A DNA stretch of 63,703 nt from a bacterium D16-51 (GCA_003612285.1 RAYE01000029.1:1-63703), one strand, 5' to 3'; shown: positions 39,563 to 49,449, numbered from the stretch's first letter. Numbers and translations are program-made. Notes: a model not told the origin generated them from the letters alone.

Positions 39563-41908
39563 ATGGAGATATTTACTTTACTTAAAGCAAACATCCGTGG
39601 TAAAAAGGGTTCTTTTATCAGTATTGTCTTTTTAATGATGATTATTTCTATGTCGCTTGCAATTGTTTTAAGTGTAAAAGAGAATTGCAGGAATAGCCAA
39701 AAAGCTATGCTGGACGAAACAAATACAGGAGACATGGCTGCTTTTATTAAGACAAAAAGATTGTCAGACGCTCTTTTCCAGTCTGTGGAAAACAATTCTC
39801 TTGTGGAAAAGGCGGAAAACTATGCCGCTATTGTCAGTGACCAGGCAGAGTCAGGGGAAAATTCGGATGGTAATTCCTGGTACTTAACAAAATGCCGCAG
39901 CGGTTATCAAATGTATAATGAGGATTTAACGGCATATAAGAAACAGATGCCGCCTTTGAAAAAGGGGGAAATTTATATCCCGCAGGGAGTTTCGACCAGG
40001 TTAGAATGTGAAAAAGGAGACAAAGTTAAGCTATCTACCATTGGTGGGAAATATGAGTTTAAAATCAAGGGGGTTTTCATAGAACCGCTGCTTGGTTCGT
40101 CTACGATTGGCTGGAAACAGCTTTTTATCAGCGATGAAGATTTTGAGGAAATTTATCTGGCCTGTAAGGAGAAAGAAACAGAGGACATGTGTGCCGATTT
40201 CCAGATTGTCCAGATATATAAGAAAGCCGGCTGTACGCTTTCTGACAGCCGGTTCAGGAGGGAGTTAAACCTTGCCACGGGCATTACTGACCAATCTTCC
40301 GGCTCTATAACAAGAGAACTTTCTATGCATTATACAAATATTTATTCAGATATTATTATGTCTGTCCTAATGGTTTTTGGAATCTTTTTGTTTGTAATTG
40401 TATTGATTGTTATGGGGCACAGTGTTTCTACAGGAATGGAAATGGAATATGTTAACCTTGGCATTTTAAAATCACAGGGATTTACGAAAAACAAAATCAG
40501 GATGGTATGGGAATTGCAGTATTTTCTGGCAATCTTTACAGGGACGGCAGCAGGGCTGATTATTGCGGTTCCGCTTATCCAGAAAATGGGAAATATATTC
40601 CAGCCTCTCATGGGCTTTTTGGCAGGCGGTGATATCTCATTTTTAAAAATTGCTTTGGCAGTCCTTTTAATTTGGCTGGTTTCCGGGCTGGTGATTTTTC
40701 TCATTACGAAAAAGATGGATAAAATTTCCCCGGTTCGGGCTATATCAGGAGGGCACGGTGATATTTATTTTGACAGCCGGATAAAAGCGCCGGTCTGCCA
40801 GAGGGGGCTTTTAGGAAGTCTTGCCCTGCGGCAGCTTACTTCTTGCAAAAGGAGATATATTGGCACAATGGTAATTGTTTCAATTCTGGTATTCTTTATG
40901 ATGACAGTCACTATACTTGGAAATGTTGTGAATTCCAAGTCGGCAGTAGAAGCTATGGGGGCAATCTACACAGAGTGCGATGTTAGTTTTAAGAAAATTC
41001 CAGATGACAAAACATTTGAAGCAATGGAAAAAGTGGTGAAAAAGTATTCCCCAATAGAAAAAAGTTATTATATGACAGGGCTGTACTGCTCTTTGAATGG
41101 GGAAGAAATTCACTGCCAGGTGTATAGAGACCCAGAAGTCATGGCAGCTACAAAGGGAAGGGTTCCACTTTATGATAATGAAATTGCGATAACGGAACTG
41201 ATTGGCGAAGAATTAAGTTTGAAAATAGGGGATGAAGTTACAGTTGCAGGAATTGATAAAAAGGAAAAATATGTAATTTCAGGTATTTTTCAAAGTATGA
41301 ATGATACAGGAATGACCTTTATGATATCATTAGATGGGGCAAAAAGGATTGGAATCCATGAAATTGCCTTTGCAGGGTATAGTCTTACAATTCCGGAAAA
41401 AGCAAAAGAGGCTGCCAAAGCACTAAATAGTTCCTTTGGGGATATTCTTGAAGCAGAGAGTTCAGCGGGGAATGATATAATGGAAGATTCTTATGTAACA
41501 GCAATCAATGCAATGAAAGGTATTATTTTTGGTTTTTCTATTCTTTTTGCGCTTGTAGTTGTGGTTATGATATGTTCAAAAATATTTTTACAGGAGAAAA
41601 TAGATATTGGCATTTATAAGGCGGTTGGTTTTAATGCCCTTCAGCTCCGCCTGCAGTTTGCAATCCGCTTTTTTATGGTTTCTTTGGCCGGTTCTATTGT
41701 AGGCGCTGTATTAAGCCTGTTATTTTCAGGAAAAATGCTTAACAGCGTCCTTCGGGTTGTAGGGATTACAAACATTTCTGTCCAATATACGCTGCCAACT
41801 GTTATTGTGCCGGCAGCAGTTATTTCGGTTTGTTTCTTCCTGTTTGCATTTCTGGTGTCAGGAAAAGTACGCTGTGTTGAGGTACGGGAGTTAATTATGA
41901 TGGAGTAG
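39563..41908 (+). CDS. ABC transporter permease, FtsX/MacB family
   Basis: A 781-residue permease with an N-terminal membrane segment (FISIVFLMMIISMSLAIVL), a large external domain and FtsX-type helices near 270-390. A second external domain and final helices (GIIFGFSILFALVVVVMIC and others) complete a duplicated layout. Signature IDIGIYKAVGFNALQLRLQF is the FtsX coupling loop. Start 39563 has GTGAGGTG upstream. It works with the preceding ATPase. Its 3' end overlaps the convergent STM4011 gene by 14 bases. Confidence 0.92.
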   Translation: MEIFTLLKANIRGKKGSFISIVFLMMIISMSLAIVLSVKENCRNSQKAMLDETNTGDMAAFIKTKRLSDALFQSVENNSLVEKAENYAAIVSDQAESGENSDGNSWYLTKCRSGYQMYNEDLTAYKKQMPPLKKGEIYIPQGVSTRLECEKGDKVKLSTIGGKYEFKIKGVFIEPLLGSSTIGWKQLFISDEDFEEIYLACKEKETEDMCADFQIVQIYKKAGCTLSDSRFRRELNLATGITDQSSGSITRELSMHYTNIYSDIIMSVLMVFGIFLFVIVLIVMGHSVSTGMEMEYVNLGILKSQGFTKNKIRMVWELQYFLAIFTGTAAGLIIAVPLIQKMGNIFQPLMGFLAGGDISFLKIALAVLLIWLVSGLVIFLITKKMDKISPVRAISGGHGDIYFDSRIKAPVCQRGLLGSLALRQLTSCKRRYIGTMVIVSILVFFMMTVTILGNVVNSKSAVEAMGAIYTECDVSFKKIPDDKTFEAMEKVVKKYSPIEKSYYMTGLYCSLNGEEIHCQVYRDPEVMAATKGRVPLYDNEIAITELIGEELSLKIGDEVTVAGIDKKEKYVISGIFQSMNDTGMTFMISLDGAKRIGIHEIAFAGYSLTIPEKAKEAAKALNSSFGDILEAESSAGNDIMEDSYVTAINAMKGIIFGFSILFALVVVVMICSKIFLQEKIDIGIYKAVGFNALQLRLQFAIRFFMVSLAGSIVGAVLSLLFSGKMLNSVLRVVGITNISVQYTLPTVIVPAAVISVCFFLFAFLVSGKVRCVEVRELIMME

Positions 41909-42812
41909 GCATATGGAAGGTAAAACCAGAAGGGATGCGGAATGCAGGGTAGGGCAGGAATGGATGGAGGGCGCTGTCTTTCCGATTGCAATAGGAAAGA
42001 TAGCAGCTGCATTCTTTTCTGCTGCAGGCAGGAGTTTTACATAGTATCTCCCTGTTATAAAAATTTCCAATAACCTTCCTGTCCAGGTTACATCGGTGCA
42101 TTGTGCCGTCCGCTTCTACAAAGCGGTTATCCGGGCAAAGTGATACATCTGCTTTATAGTGGGAAAGCTCCAGTCCAAAGTAAGGGTCTATTTCCAGAAA
42201 TGCTTCTTTTTCTGACAGGGTATATGCCCTGCCCAGGCCATCCATCTTATTCACCCATAGGTAGGCAGATGGTGGAAGGGAGTTTCGGAGCTTCTGGATG
42301 ATCTCAATATGCCCAGGGACGCCGACAACTCCCGCACAATATGAAATATTTAAGGCGGTAAGCGTGTGGCATTGCTGTACGAACCGTTCAACGGAAACCA
42401 TCTCGGGATGGAACGTTCCCCACAGGCGCAGTTTTCCAAATTCTCCCCCACATTCTTTATAGCAGGAAAGCATTTTTTCTACAGGAAAGCTGAAATTGCT
42501 CTGTGCCCCTACGGCATCCAGAGAGGGGGCTTGGCTCAACTTTGCAAGCCCTTCCCAATAATATGGGTGAATCAGCGCTTCCCCATAGGGAATAATTTGT
42601 ACGGCTCCCTGAATAGCCTCTGTGCCGCAGGCTTCTTTGATAAAATGGAAAAATGCGGTTTTATCTTTTTGCAGCTCAGAGGAAAGGCTGCAGTTTTGGC
42701 AGTTATTGCCATATCCAGGTGTATGCTGTCCTTTTTTATTGGAAAAAGGACAGTAGCTGCAGGAATAATTGCAGGATTTCAGGCTTCCCCGGTAATACCA
42801 TTGCCGTTTCAT
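41895..42812 (-). CDS. STM4011-family radical SAM protein
   Basis: A 305-residue radical SAM protein. CNYSCSYCPFSNKKG near residue 14 binds the cluster, and extra cysteines (GNNCQNCSL, CSRKECSCYLSYC) suggest auxiliary clusters. Length and the WYYRGSLKSCNYSC opening match the STM4011 group, which travels with STM4012. The pathway is unknown. Its start overlaps the stop of the STM4012 gene by four bases. The usual further partners (STM4013, STM4014) are absent. Confidence 0.82.
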   Translation of the reverse strand: MKRQWYYRGSLKSCNYSCSYCPFSNKKGQHTPGYGNNCQNCSLSSELQKDKTAFFHFIKEACGTEAIQGAVQIIPYGEALIHPYYWEGLAKLSQAPSLDAVGAQSNFSFPVEKMLSCYKECGGEFGKLRLWGTFHPEMVSVERFVQQCHTLTALNISYCAGVVGVPGHIEIIQKLRNSLPPSAYLWVNKMDGLGRAYTLSEKEAFLEIDPYFGLELSHYKADVSLCPDNRFVEADGTMHRCNLDRKVIGNFYNREILCKTPACSRKECSCYLSYCNRKDSALHPFLPYPAFRIPSGFTFHMPTPS

Positions 42813-44104
42813 TTTTTCTTCCTTTCGAATGCGTCCATTTTTTCCTGTATATCAGGTGAAATAAGCTGTGGCCCCAGATAATCAGAAAGACAAAAACCTT
42901 CTTCTGTAAGGGTAATATATCCATCCGCTGCAGCGGCATAGTTGTTTTTTTCCCATTCTGACAGTATAGGAAAATCCTTGCGTACGTCTTCTGAAAAGTG
43001 GTTTTTATATTCTGCAAGGCTGATTCCTTTTCCAAAAAGAATATGCCGTATGACATATCTTCTTTTTTGTTCTTCTGGCGGCAGCAGGAAGCCATGGGAA
43101 ATCTTTAAGTAATCCTTTTCTAAAATGTATGTCTCTAAAATGGAAAGGCAGTTTTCCTGTTTTACCGCATATGGCATACAGAAATGCAAATTCCCGATAT
43201 AGCTTCTTCCGCCGCAGCCAATAGAGAGTGTATTTCCAAACCCGCAGGAGGACTCTGGAAGGGATGGGGTGGATGTCTTTACAAAACGGCGCATAGACCA
43301 TGGCTGGTAGCCGGCTGATTTTAAAAAATCCCGTGCCTGGCGGTACATCTCCATTGCATTTGTGGAGCACCTACAATTCTCTTGGTAAAGGACGGTTCCT
43401 GGTTTTATATATAAGGGATAAACAAAGAGTTCCTCTGGTTCAAAAGCAAGAGCCTGGCTCAGGGAATCCAGAAGGCTTTTGGTGGTCTGTCCGGGGATGC
43501 CATAAATTATATCAATATTTAAGCAGTCAAAATCTTTATCTTTAATAGCATCCAGAGCCTTGCAGGCAGATGCTGCATGATGGAAGCGGTGAAGTACGGC
43601 AAGTTCTGTTTCCTGGAAACTTTGGACGCCAATACTTATACGGGTTACGCCTTCCTCTTTAAGCAATTCCAGTTTTTCAGGGGTCGTTTGGTTTGGTGAG
43701 GTTTCAATTACAATAGGGAAATTACCACTATCAAATTGAAAATAATTTTTAGCCAGGGAAAAAACCTTTTGAAGCTGCGGTATGGATAAAATAAGCGGGG
43801 TGCCGCCGCCTAAAGTAAGGTCACAAAATTTTGTGCCTGTTGGCAGGGACTGCGAAAGCTGTTTTGCATGCCGTTTCATTGCATTGATATATTGCTCCAT
43901 TGCATGTTCTGTCTGTCCGGTTACAGAAAACAGGTTGCAGTAACCGCATTTATACTGGCAGAATGGGATGTGGAAATAAAGACTGTTTTTAGCCCCATCC
44001 AAATAAGGGAAATAATCTTGTAAATGAATATTGCTTAGTGTGGAATAGGCTGTCTTATGTGGGTAACTGTACATATATTGCTGATAAGGGTTTTGGTTTT
44101 GCAT
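42809..44104 (-). CDS. STM4012-family radical SAM protein (HemN-like)
   Basis: A 431-residue radical SAM enzyme: FHIPFCQYKCGYCNLFS carries the cluster cysteines, followed by LGGGTPLIL and VTRISIGVQSFQETEL, all HemN/coproporphyrinogen-dehydrogenase-like. The neighbouring STM4011 gene places it in the STM4012 subgroup, not true HemN. Start 44104 follows AGAAATGAGGA; longer frames are not supported. Unknown substrate. Confidence 0.85.
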   Translation of the reverse strand: MQNQNPYQQYMYSYPHKTAYSTLSNIHLQDYFPYLDGAKNSLYFHIPFCQYKCGYCNLFSVTGQTEHAMEQYINAMKRHAKQLSQSLPTGTKFCDLTLGGGTPLILSIPQLQKVFSLAKNYFQFDSGNFPIVIETSPNQTTPEKLELLKEEGVTRISIGVQSFQETELAVLHRFHHAASACKALDAIKDKDFDCLNIDIIYGIPGQTTKSLLDSLSQALAFEPEELFVYPLYIKPGTVLYQENCRCSTNAMEMYRQARDFLKSAGYQPWSMRRFVKTSTPSLPESSCGFGNTLSIGCGGRSYIGNLHFCMPYAVKQENCLSILETYILEKDYLKISHGFLLPPEEQKRRYVIRHILFGKGISLAEYKNHFSEDVRKDFPILSEWEKNNYAAAADGYITLTEEGFCLSDYLGPQLISPDIQEKMDAFERKKK

Positions 44105-44153
44105 AAAAATCCTCATTTCTGAGGGATTTGCTGCACGCTCCCTCCAAAAGAAT

Positions 44154-44178
44154 AACCGGTTCATGTGACGAACCGGTT
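44154..44178 (-). terminator. Stem-loop between the 44215 gene and the STM4012 gene
   Basis: AACCGGTTC and GAACCGGTT form a 9-bp stem, followed on the minus strand by ATTCTTTT. Confidence 0.65.
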
Positions 44179-44214
44179 AAAATATTGTTTTCAAACACGT
44201 TTTAAATGGTATCT

Positions 44215-44868
44215 CTAAATAAAATTGTTCAGGCTCTGTTCTATTTTAAGTGGCAAATCAAACTTTTTATATGTCTGTGCTGCTTTTAGCGATGTGTCGG
44301 TATTGTTTACAGCAGCCGTAGTCTTTGTATTTGTATTGTCCGAAGCTGCTTTAACAGGGGTATCATCTACAGCAGTAATGCTGTAATCATCAACAGGCTT
44401 TTCTGTATCCTGGCTGTTTTCCTGCTGGTTTTCCTCTGTTGCCTGTGTTTCACGCAATGCCATGATTTCCTCCATTTTTTCATTCATGGCGTCGACCTGG
44501 TCACTGATAAAAGTATCTGTATTTTTTTTACTTTTGTATTCTTTTGACTTTTTGTAATCCTCTTCAGTAATCATTAAATGGTTTACACGGCGGAACATCA
44601 CAATACCGTTTGAACCAGATTCTTTTTGCGCATTCTGCATCGCGCCAAAATACTCACCGAGCGTATCCAGACGGGTTTTTGCCATCTTCATTTTTCTCAG
44701 CATACGTTCGTTTTCTATTTCATCTGGTTTTGTATTAGAACTAACATTGTCAGCAGCAATCTTTTTTTCAAAAGCAGTATCAGGCTGTTTTGTAGTATTT
44801 GATCTTCGATAATTTGCGGATGTAATCATATTGTTAGCAGGTTTATTTACACTGAATGAAATTCCCAT
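44215..44868 (-). CDS. Unrecognised cytoplasmic coiled-coil protein
   Basis: A 217-residue hydrophilic protein without signal or membrane segments. It starts MGISFSVNKPANNM, with a helical middle (RMLRKMKMAKTRLDTLGEYF, DQVDAMNEKMEEIMALRE) and a Thr/Asn/Asp-rich linker before a short C-terminal helix. GGAGGG supports ATG 44868. The family is not recognised. Low-complexity charged helices could suit a structural or adaptor role. Single-gene unit with its own terminator. Confidence 0.75.
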   Translation of the reverse strand: MGISFSVNKPANNMITSANYRRSNTTKQPDTAFEKKIAADNVSSNTKPDEIENERMLRKMKMAKTRLDTLGEYFGAMQNAQKESGSNGIVMFRRVNHLMITEEDYKKSKEYKSKKNTDTFISDQVDAMNEKMEEIMALRETQATEENQQENSQDTEKPVDDYSITAVDDTPVKAASDNTNTKTTAAVNNTDTSLKAAQTYKKFDLPLKIEQSLNNFI

Positions 44869-45012
44869 ATGGCGTCCCTCCAATCTGTCTGCTCTTTAAA
44901 GCTGGACATAAAAGTATAATCCGTTCAATAACGTCTATCTTATTTATTATATCGGCTGAATCCGTTGGAAAATTTAGCCATATGGGAAACTTTTACTCAT
45001 AAATTTTAAGTA

Positions 45013-46671
45013 TTAAAAGGTAAAAGCTGCTGTGGATGGAATATATCCTTCCAAAGTTTCTGAGCCATTATAATATTTTATGTGGTAAACAATTTTTGAT
45101 GAAGTTACATAAGTACGCCCGATATAAGTTATCTTGGCGGACTTTGGGATGGAAGCCAGTTCTTCTCCGGTTAAGTCAGGAGATTCATAGAGCTTTGTAC
45201 TTGTTTTTATAACGGCTTTTTTACTGCCAGGAAGGGTAGAAGCGGTTAAATAAGTATAATCGCTATAATACCTTTTGCCATCCACTGTTTGGAATGTACG
45301 GATGGAATAATAATATTCCCGGTCGGCTTTTAAGGATGTATTTTTCCATGAAGTTTTAGAACCATTTGGGATTCCTTTTACTTTTGTATAAGTTTTTCCA
45401 TTGTAAGTGGATTTTCGGAAAATCTGGTAGCCGCTTGACTGGCTGGCTTCTGCCCAGGACAGCGTAATGGCTTTTGTGCCGGAGGCTTTTTTAAAGGACG
45501 CTACTTTTTTTGGAATGATTTTAAACGTGGTGCTCAGTGTCCCTTTATAATTTCCAATGCCAGCAGCAGTAATCGTTGCGGTTCCAACATCTGTGTTGTT
45601 AGAATAGGACAGGCGGTAGTCTGTCCCCTTTTTCAGGGTCTTTCCATCAAGCGTCAGCTTAGGGGAAGGGACAATTTCCTTTCCTGTATAAGTTTTTGCT
45701 GCCACAGAGGCAAACTTGGCAGTTTGGAGGGTAACGGCATCTGGATTTTCATTTATTTCTGTGTCAGTATACCAGAAATTACAATCTACATTGCCAGAAA
45801 TGCCATCTACTTTTCCAGAGCTGGAATACTGCCAGTATTCATATTCCCCGGAATATGTAGTTTTTGAGGTATAATTAGCCAGCCAGATTTTGTAGGAATT
45901 GGCAAGTGCGGAACCATTAATCAATGTAGAAAGGTCACTTTTATTTGCATAGACCATCGGGGTATAGCCGGCTGCTTTAATGGTGTCACAGAAGGCAATG
46001 CAGTTTTTGGTTGCGGCAGACTTGCTCAGGTTTGCATTATACTTTCGGCCCGTTTTTACTCCGCCGACAGTTGTCGTTTCGTAGTCATATACGATGGGAA
46101 GGGTAATATCATAGGCTTTTGCTTTTTCTATACAATATTGCGCTTCCTGCTTGGCTTCACTGGCATTGATTGCCTCAGTATAATAGTAAAGGCCAACCTG
46201 GAGGCCTGCGGCAAGGGCGCCCTCTACATGTTTTTCAAAGCATACGTCGGCGGCAAGCGTGCCTGCTGCGCCATATCCACGGTAGCCAACGCGGACAAAG
46301 ACAAAGTCGATTCCGTCTGCTTTTACTTTATTCCAATCAACAGTGGGCTGATATTTCGATACATCAATCCCATTATAAATATTTTTTCCATCAAAAGCAT
46401 CAGAATGGGTATAGCTGATTCCGGTATAGGGATTAGCGGATTGGCTGGATGCTTTTAAGCTGCGTTTGCTGAAATTTTTCATTGTATTTTCAGAAGCCTC
46501 CTGCTGGTTGAGATGTCTGTCTGCCTCTGGGTCGCCGTCTACAGCGGCGATATTGTTTACTGCTGTATTCTCTGATTTTGAAACGGATGCTGCGCTATTT
46601 TGTGCCGGGGCTGTTAAAAAGCTGGCAGTAAGGGCAGCGGTCAATAATAGATGAAGTATTTTTTTTCTCAT
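45013..46671 (-). CDS. Secreted GH25 lysozyme with C-terminal fibronectin/SH3-like domains
   Basis: A 552-residue exported muramidase. The signal peptide runs to about residue 28 (LLLTAALTASFLTAPAQ). The GH25 domain spans roughly 95-290: GIDVSKYQPTVDWNKVK with catalytic Asp, then GLYYYTEA and PIVYDYETT with catalytic Asp/Glu. An Ig-like segment (YTGKEIVPSPKLTLDG), a fibronectin type III-like segment (SGYQIFRKSTYNGKTY) and a C-terminal SH3-like domain follow. It should cleave the MurNAc-GlcNAc bond of peptidoglycan. Confidence 0.92.
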   Translation of the reverse strand: MRKKILHLLLTAALTASFLTAPAQNSAASVSKSENTAVNNIAAVDGDPEADRHLNQQEASENTMKNFSKRSLKASSQSANPYTGISYTHSDAFDGKNIYNGIDVSKYQPTVDWNKVKADGIDFVFVRVGYRGYGAAGTLAADVCFEKHVEGALAAGLQVGLYYYTEAINASEAKQEAQYCIEKAKAYDITLPIVYDYETTTVGGVKTGRKYNANLSKSAATKNCIAFCDTIKAAGYTPMVYANKSDLSTLINGSALANSYKIWLANYTSKTTYSGEYEYWQYSSSGKVDGISGNVDCNFWYTDTEINENPDAVTLQTAKFASVAAKTYTGKEIVPSPKLTLDGKTLKKGTDYRLSYSNNTDVGTATITAAGIGNYKGTLSTTFKIIPKKVASFKKASGTKAITLSWAEASQSSGYQIFRKSTYNGKTYTKVKGIPNGSKTSWKNTSLKADREYYYSIRTFQTVDGKRYYSDYTYLTASTLPGSKKAVIKTSTKLYESPDLTGEELASIPKSAKITYIGRTYVTSSKIVYHIKYYNGSETLEGYIPSTAAFTF

Positions 46672-46747
46672 GATTGTATTAAGGGCAGCATTAAGTGAGA
46701 TGCCCCTTTTCCTTTCTGTTATATATTTTCTTGTGGATAGTAATATT

Positions 46748-46902
46748 ACTAAGGCGGTTAAATATCGATGTTTTTACTTGACTAAATTTTTATCTGCTAC
46801 GTTGTTACCAATCGCTGTAGCACTCGCTACAGCTCAATCTTCCGCCTTGCAGAATAATAATTTATTCTGCGTAAAATTCATGCGATATTTAACTGCCTTA
46901 GT
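46748..46902. repeat. Palindromic MITE-like element, family 3, short form
   Basis: ACTAAGGCGGTTAAATATCG mirrors CGATATTTAACTGCCTTAGT. The core (GCTGTAGCACTCGCTACAGC) is itself a hairpin. It is a 155-bp copy of the same family as 48482-48694. The remaining part of 46672-47076 has no gene. Confidence 0.88.
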
Positions 46903-47076
46903 AATAGCAGTTTTTATTTTACCAGAATTTTGCCAGGATGGGTGGCTGATTTGTGGCAAAATTGCAAAAAAAAGTTTATTTTTGTGTCAAAGTTGTATTT
47001 TGTGTTAAAATAATAGGGTGTTCGGCTGAAGTTGGCTGGATGATATGGAGAAACGCATAAGTTTGGAGGGATTGTT

Positions 47077-47730
47077 ATGTATCAGGCAGTTATATTTGAT
47101 TTGGATGGGACGTTATTAAATACATTAGAGGATTTACGGGATGGGGTGAACCATGCCCTTAGGATGCAGGGGTATCAGGAACGGAGTTTAGAGGAAGTGC
47201 GGCGTTTTGTTGGAAATGGAATTAGGAAATTGATAGAGCGCGCTGTGCCAGAAGGGTTAGAAGAGGAAAGGCGGGAGGCTGTTTTTCGGGAGTTCCGTTC
47301 CTATTATACTTCGCATTGCCGTATTAAAACATGTCCATACGAGGGCATTATGGAATTGCTGCAGTTTTTAAAACAGAAGAAGATTAAAATGGCAATCGTA
47401 TCAAATAAAAATGATGAGGCGGTTAAGGAGCTTGCTAAATATTATTTTTCGGATTATATAGACGTGGCGATTGGGGAGCGTGAAGGCATTCGGAAGAAAC
47501 CCGCGCCGGATTCTGTGTATGAAGCAATGCGGCTGCTTGGGGCAGAAAAGGGGCAGGCGGTGTATGTTGGGGATTCGGATGTGGACCGGGAAACTGCAGC
47601 AAATGCAGGGCTTGCCTGTGTGTCTGTGACCTGGGGATTTCGGGAAGAGGAAATGTTAAAGGGGCTGAATCCGGAATACTTGATTAGGAAGCCTGGGGAA
47701 TTGGCAGGGATTGTTTTAAAGGGGGTCTAA
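47077..47730 (+). CDS. HAD-IA phosphatase, phosphoglycolate phosphatase-like
   Basis: A 217-residue hydrolase. AVIFDLDGTLLNT holds the nucleophile Asp, MAIVSNKNDEAV the motif II Ser, RKKPAPDSVYEAM the motif III Lys, and VYVGDSDVDRETAANAG the motif IV acid pair. A four-helix cap lies between motifs I and II, as in Gph. Likely substrate 2-phosphoglycolate or another small phosphate ester. GGAGGG precedes the ATG. Confidence 0.93.
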   Translation: MYQAVIFDLDGTLLNTLEDLRDGVNHALRMQGYQERSLEEVRRFVGNGIRKLIERAVPEGLEEERREAVFREFRSYYTSHCRIKTCPYEGIMELLQFLKQKKIKMAIVSNKNDEAVKELAKYYFSDYIDVAIGEREGIRKKPAPDSVYEAMRLLGAEKGQAVYVGDSDVDRETAANAGLACVSVTWGFREEEMLKGLNPEYLIRKPGELAGIVLKGV

Positions 47731-47749
47731 GAAAGGTGGAGGTTAGAAA

Positions 47750-48485
47750 ATGGAAATTCAAATTCCAGAGAGTGGTATGGTAAAAAAGCAAAAAGTAGAA
47801 CTTGATAAAGATGTTTCTATTATTTATGGATATAATAATAGTGGTAAAACTACTCTCCTAAGGGCGATAGACAATGTGTTCCGCAGTAAGGCTATGGTTA
47901 ATTTTGTTTTAACCCAGTCTGCTGAAATCGCAGTATATATCCCGACAAACAGAGTAATTGCAAGTGAGGCAAAAACAGTACACCCTAATTTAAACGATTG
48001 GGAAGAATTTCTTAATTATCAAAACGATGCATACAAGGATTATAGTTTGCATTTAAAGAGGATTCGTGATTATCTGTTTGCGAACAATGTAATATATGAT
48101 TTTATTTGCCTGACCGTTAAAAAAATATTTGAAATAGATGTTATAGATATTAATTGCAGGTTGAGTGATGGGATTGAGAATATTATAAATATCTATTTAA
48201 ATATTATATGGGCGATGTTTTGGAATATAGACATTTCATGTATGGAGAAAGAAGAATTTTATGGTTATCTATTTGAAAAGCATGTATACTTTTGATTGAT
48301 GAGATTGAAATGTTTTTGCATGTAAATATTCAATCCAGATTGATTAGCAGCTTAAAAGAAGATTTTCCACAATGTAGTTTTATTTTGACAACACATTCAC
48401 CGCTTCTTTTAACGAGGTATAGGAATTGCCTGATATATATAGTAAACGCATTTAACTTTTGCGCTATCCAATACTTTTTATATTA
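47750..48485 (+). pseudogene. OLD-like AAA ATPase, frameshifted and truncated by a repeat element
   Basis: The first frame has VSIIYGYNNSGKTTLLRAID, a Walker A of the OLD/RecF-like type, and stops at 48295. The continuing frame gives ILLIDEIEMFLHVNIQSRLI (Walker B) and FILTTHSPLLL, the expected next block. One base separates the frames, near 48280. The protein then runs into the inverted-repeat element at 48482, losing its C terminus. Possibly a former defence ATPase. Confidence 0.85.
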
Positions 48486-48694
48486 CTAAGGCGGTTAAAT
48501 ATCGAATGGATTTTACGCAGAATAAATTTCTATCTGCAAGGCGGAAGATTGAGCTGTAGCGAGTGCTACAGCGATTGATGGTGCTAGATGTCCGGTGGAC
48601 ATCTGTTAAGCACGGACCGTAGCGGAGCGTAGACCAACGCAGCAGATAAAAATTTAGGCAAGTAAAAACATCGACATTTAACCGCCTTAGTAAT
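48482..48694. repeat. Palindromic MITE-like element, family 3, with nested hairpin repeat
   Basis: The ends ATTACTAAGGCGGTTAAAT and ATTTAACCGCCTTAGTAAT are inverse copies. Compared with 46748-46902 it carries about 58 extra bases in the middle (AGATGTCCGGTGGACATCT and flanks), which resemble the hairpin at 1484-1522 with its CCGTAGCGGAG tail. So one repeat is nested in another. No gene is seen between here and 48884. Confidence 0.88.
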
Positions 48695-48884
48695 ATATCT
48701 GAATGTTCTGCACATAGAAAGAATATGGGGAAGGATATAAATAGGATATCAGGAAGGCATAACCAATAAATGTATCCTTATTATTATGTGCTGTCGGATG
48801 GTGGATAGTGTAGCAGGTCATGGATATCTTTGCATGCAGTTTCATGGAAAAGCAGAGGCCTTTTTGCGGGTCTCTGTCAGCCTT

Positions 48885-49160
48885 TTATGGAATCCTGTAT
48901 GTTGTATCTGCTCCCCTTGGGATAAAGTATCCTTTGATACAGTTTGGGTTTACCACACATATCTGGACATGTGTTTTTTCCCTGAAACCAGAACCAGGAT
49001 ACACTTCATTTCCTTCAATAAACAGTCCCCTTACAGAATCGTATGGTTCCAGCCCATATCTGGGATTATTTGTTATGGAATGTATTTTTTCAATTACTGC
49101 ACAGTCCAGTGGTCTTAGCAGAAGGCCAGTGCTGATGCCCACATTTCTGTTTTCTGGCAT
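48885..49160 (-). CDS. Unrecognised small protein
   Basis: A 91-residue protein starting at MPENRNVGISTG. VIEKIHSITNNPRYGLEPYD and ending GYFIPRGADTTYRIP look protein-like, and overlapping frames on the other strand do not. No clear ribosome binding site precedes it, but it follows the 49177-49449 gene directly, so it may rely on coupled translation. Family unknown. Confidence 0.45.
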   Translation of the reverse strand: MPENRNVGISTGLLLRPLDCAVIEKIHSITNNPRYGLEPYDSVRGLFIEGNEVYPGSGFREKTHVQICVVNPNCIKGYFIPRGADTTYRIP

Positions 49161-49176
49161 CTGGGTATTTGTTTTT

Positions 49177-49449
49177 TTATAGCTTGATTTTAGGAAATTG
49201 TAACCCAGCTGCAAGGTAGTCACTGAACTGCTGCTCATAAGATACATGGTTTTCTTTTTGTGCAACAGCTATCGTGCTGCCAGTCTTGTTGCCGGCTAGG
49301 CCAAGTTCTGAAAGGTTTTTCCTTGCTAAAACTTCTGCTTCTTCTTTTGGCAGGGACTGGAGCAGGGATATTTCTTCCTGCAATATCTGGTTGATTCTTT
49401 CTAACTGTTGTGTATATGCAGATGTTGACATGATAATACTCCTTTCCAT
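49177..49449 (-). CDS. Unrecognised small coiled-coil protein
   Basis: A 90-residue protein with a helical middle: YTQQLERINQILQEEISLLQ, then KEEAEVLARKNLSELGLAGN. AAAGGAGG fits the ATG at 49449; a second ATG at 49431 also has GGAG upstream. It may form an operon with the next gene on the minus strand. No family is recognised. Confidence 0.55.
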   Translation of the reverse strand: MERSIIMSTSAYTQQLERINQILQEEISLLQSLPKEEAEVLARKNLSELGLAGNKTGSTIAVAQKENHVSYEQQFSDYLAAGLQFPKIKL

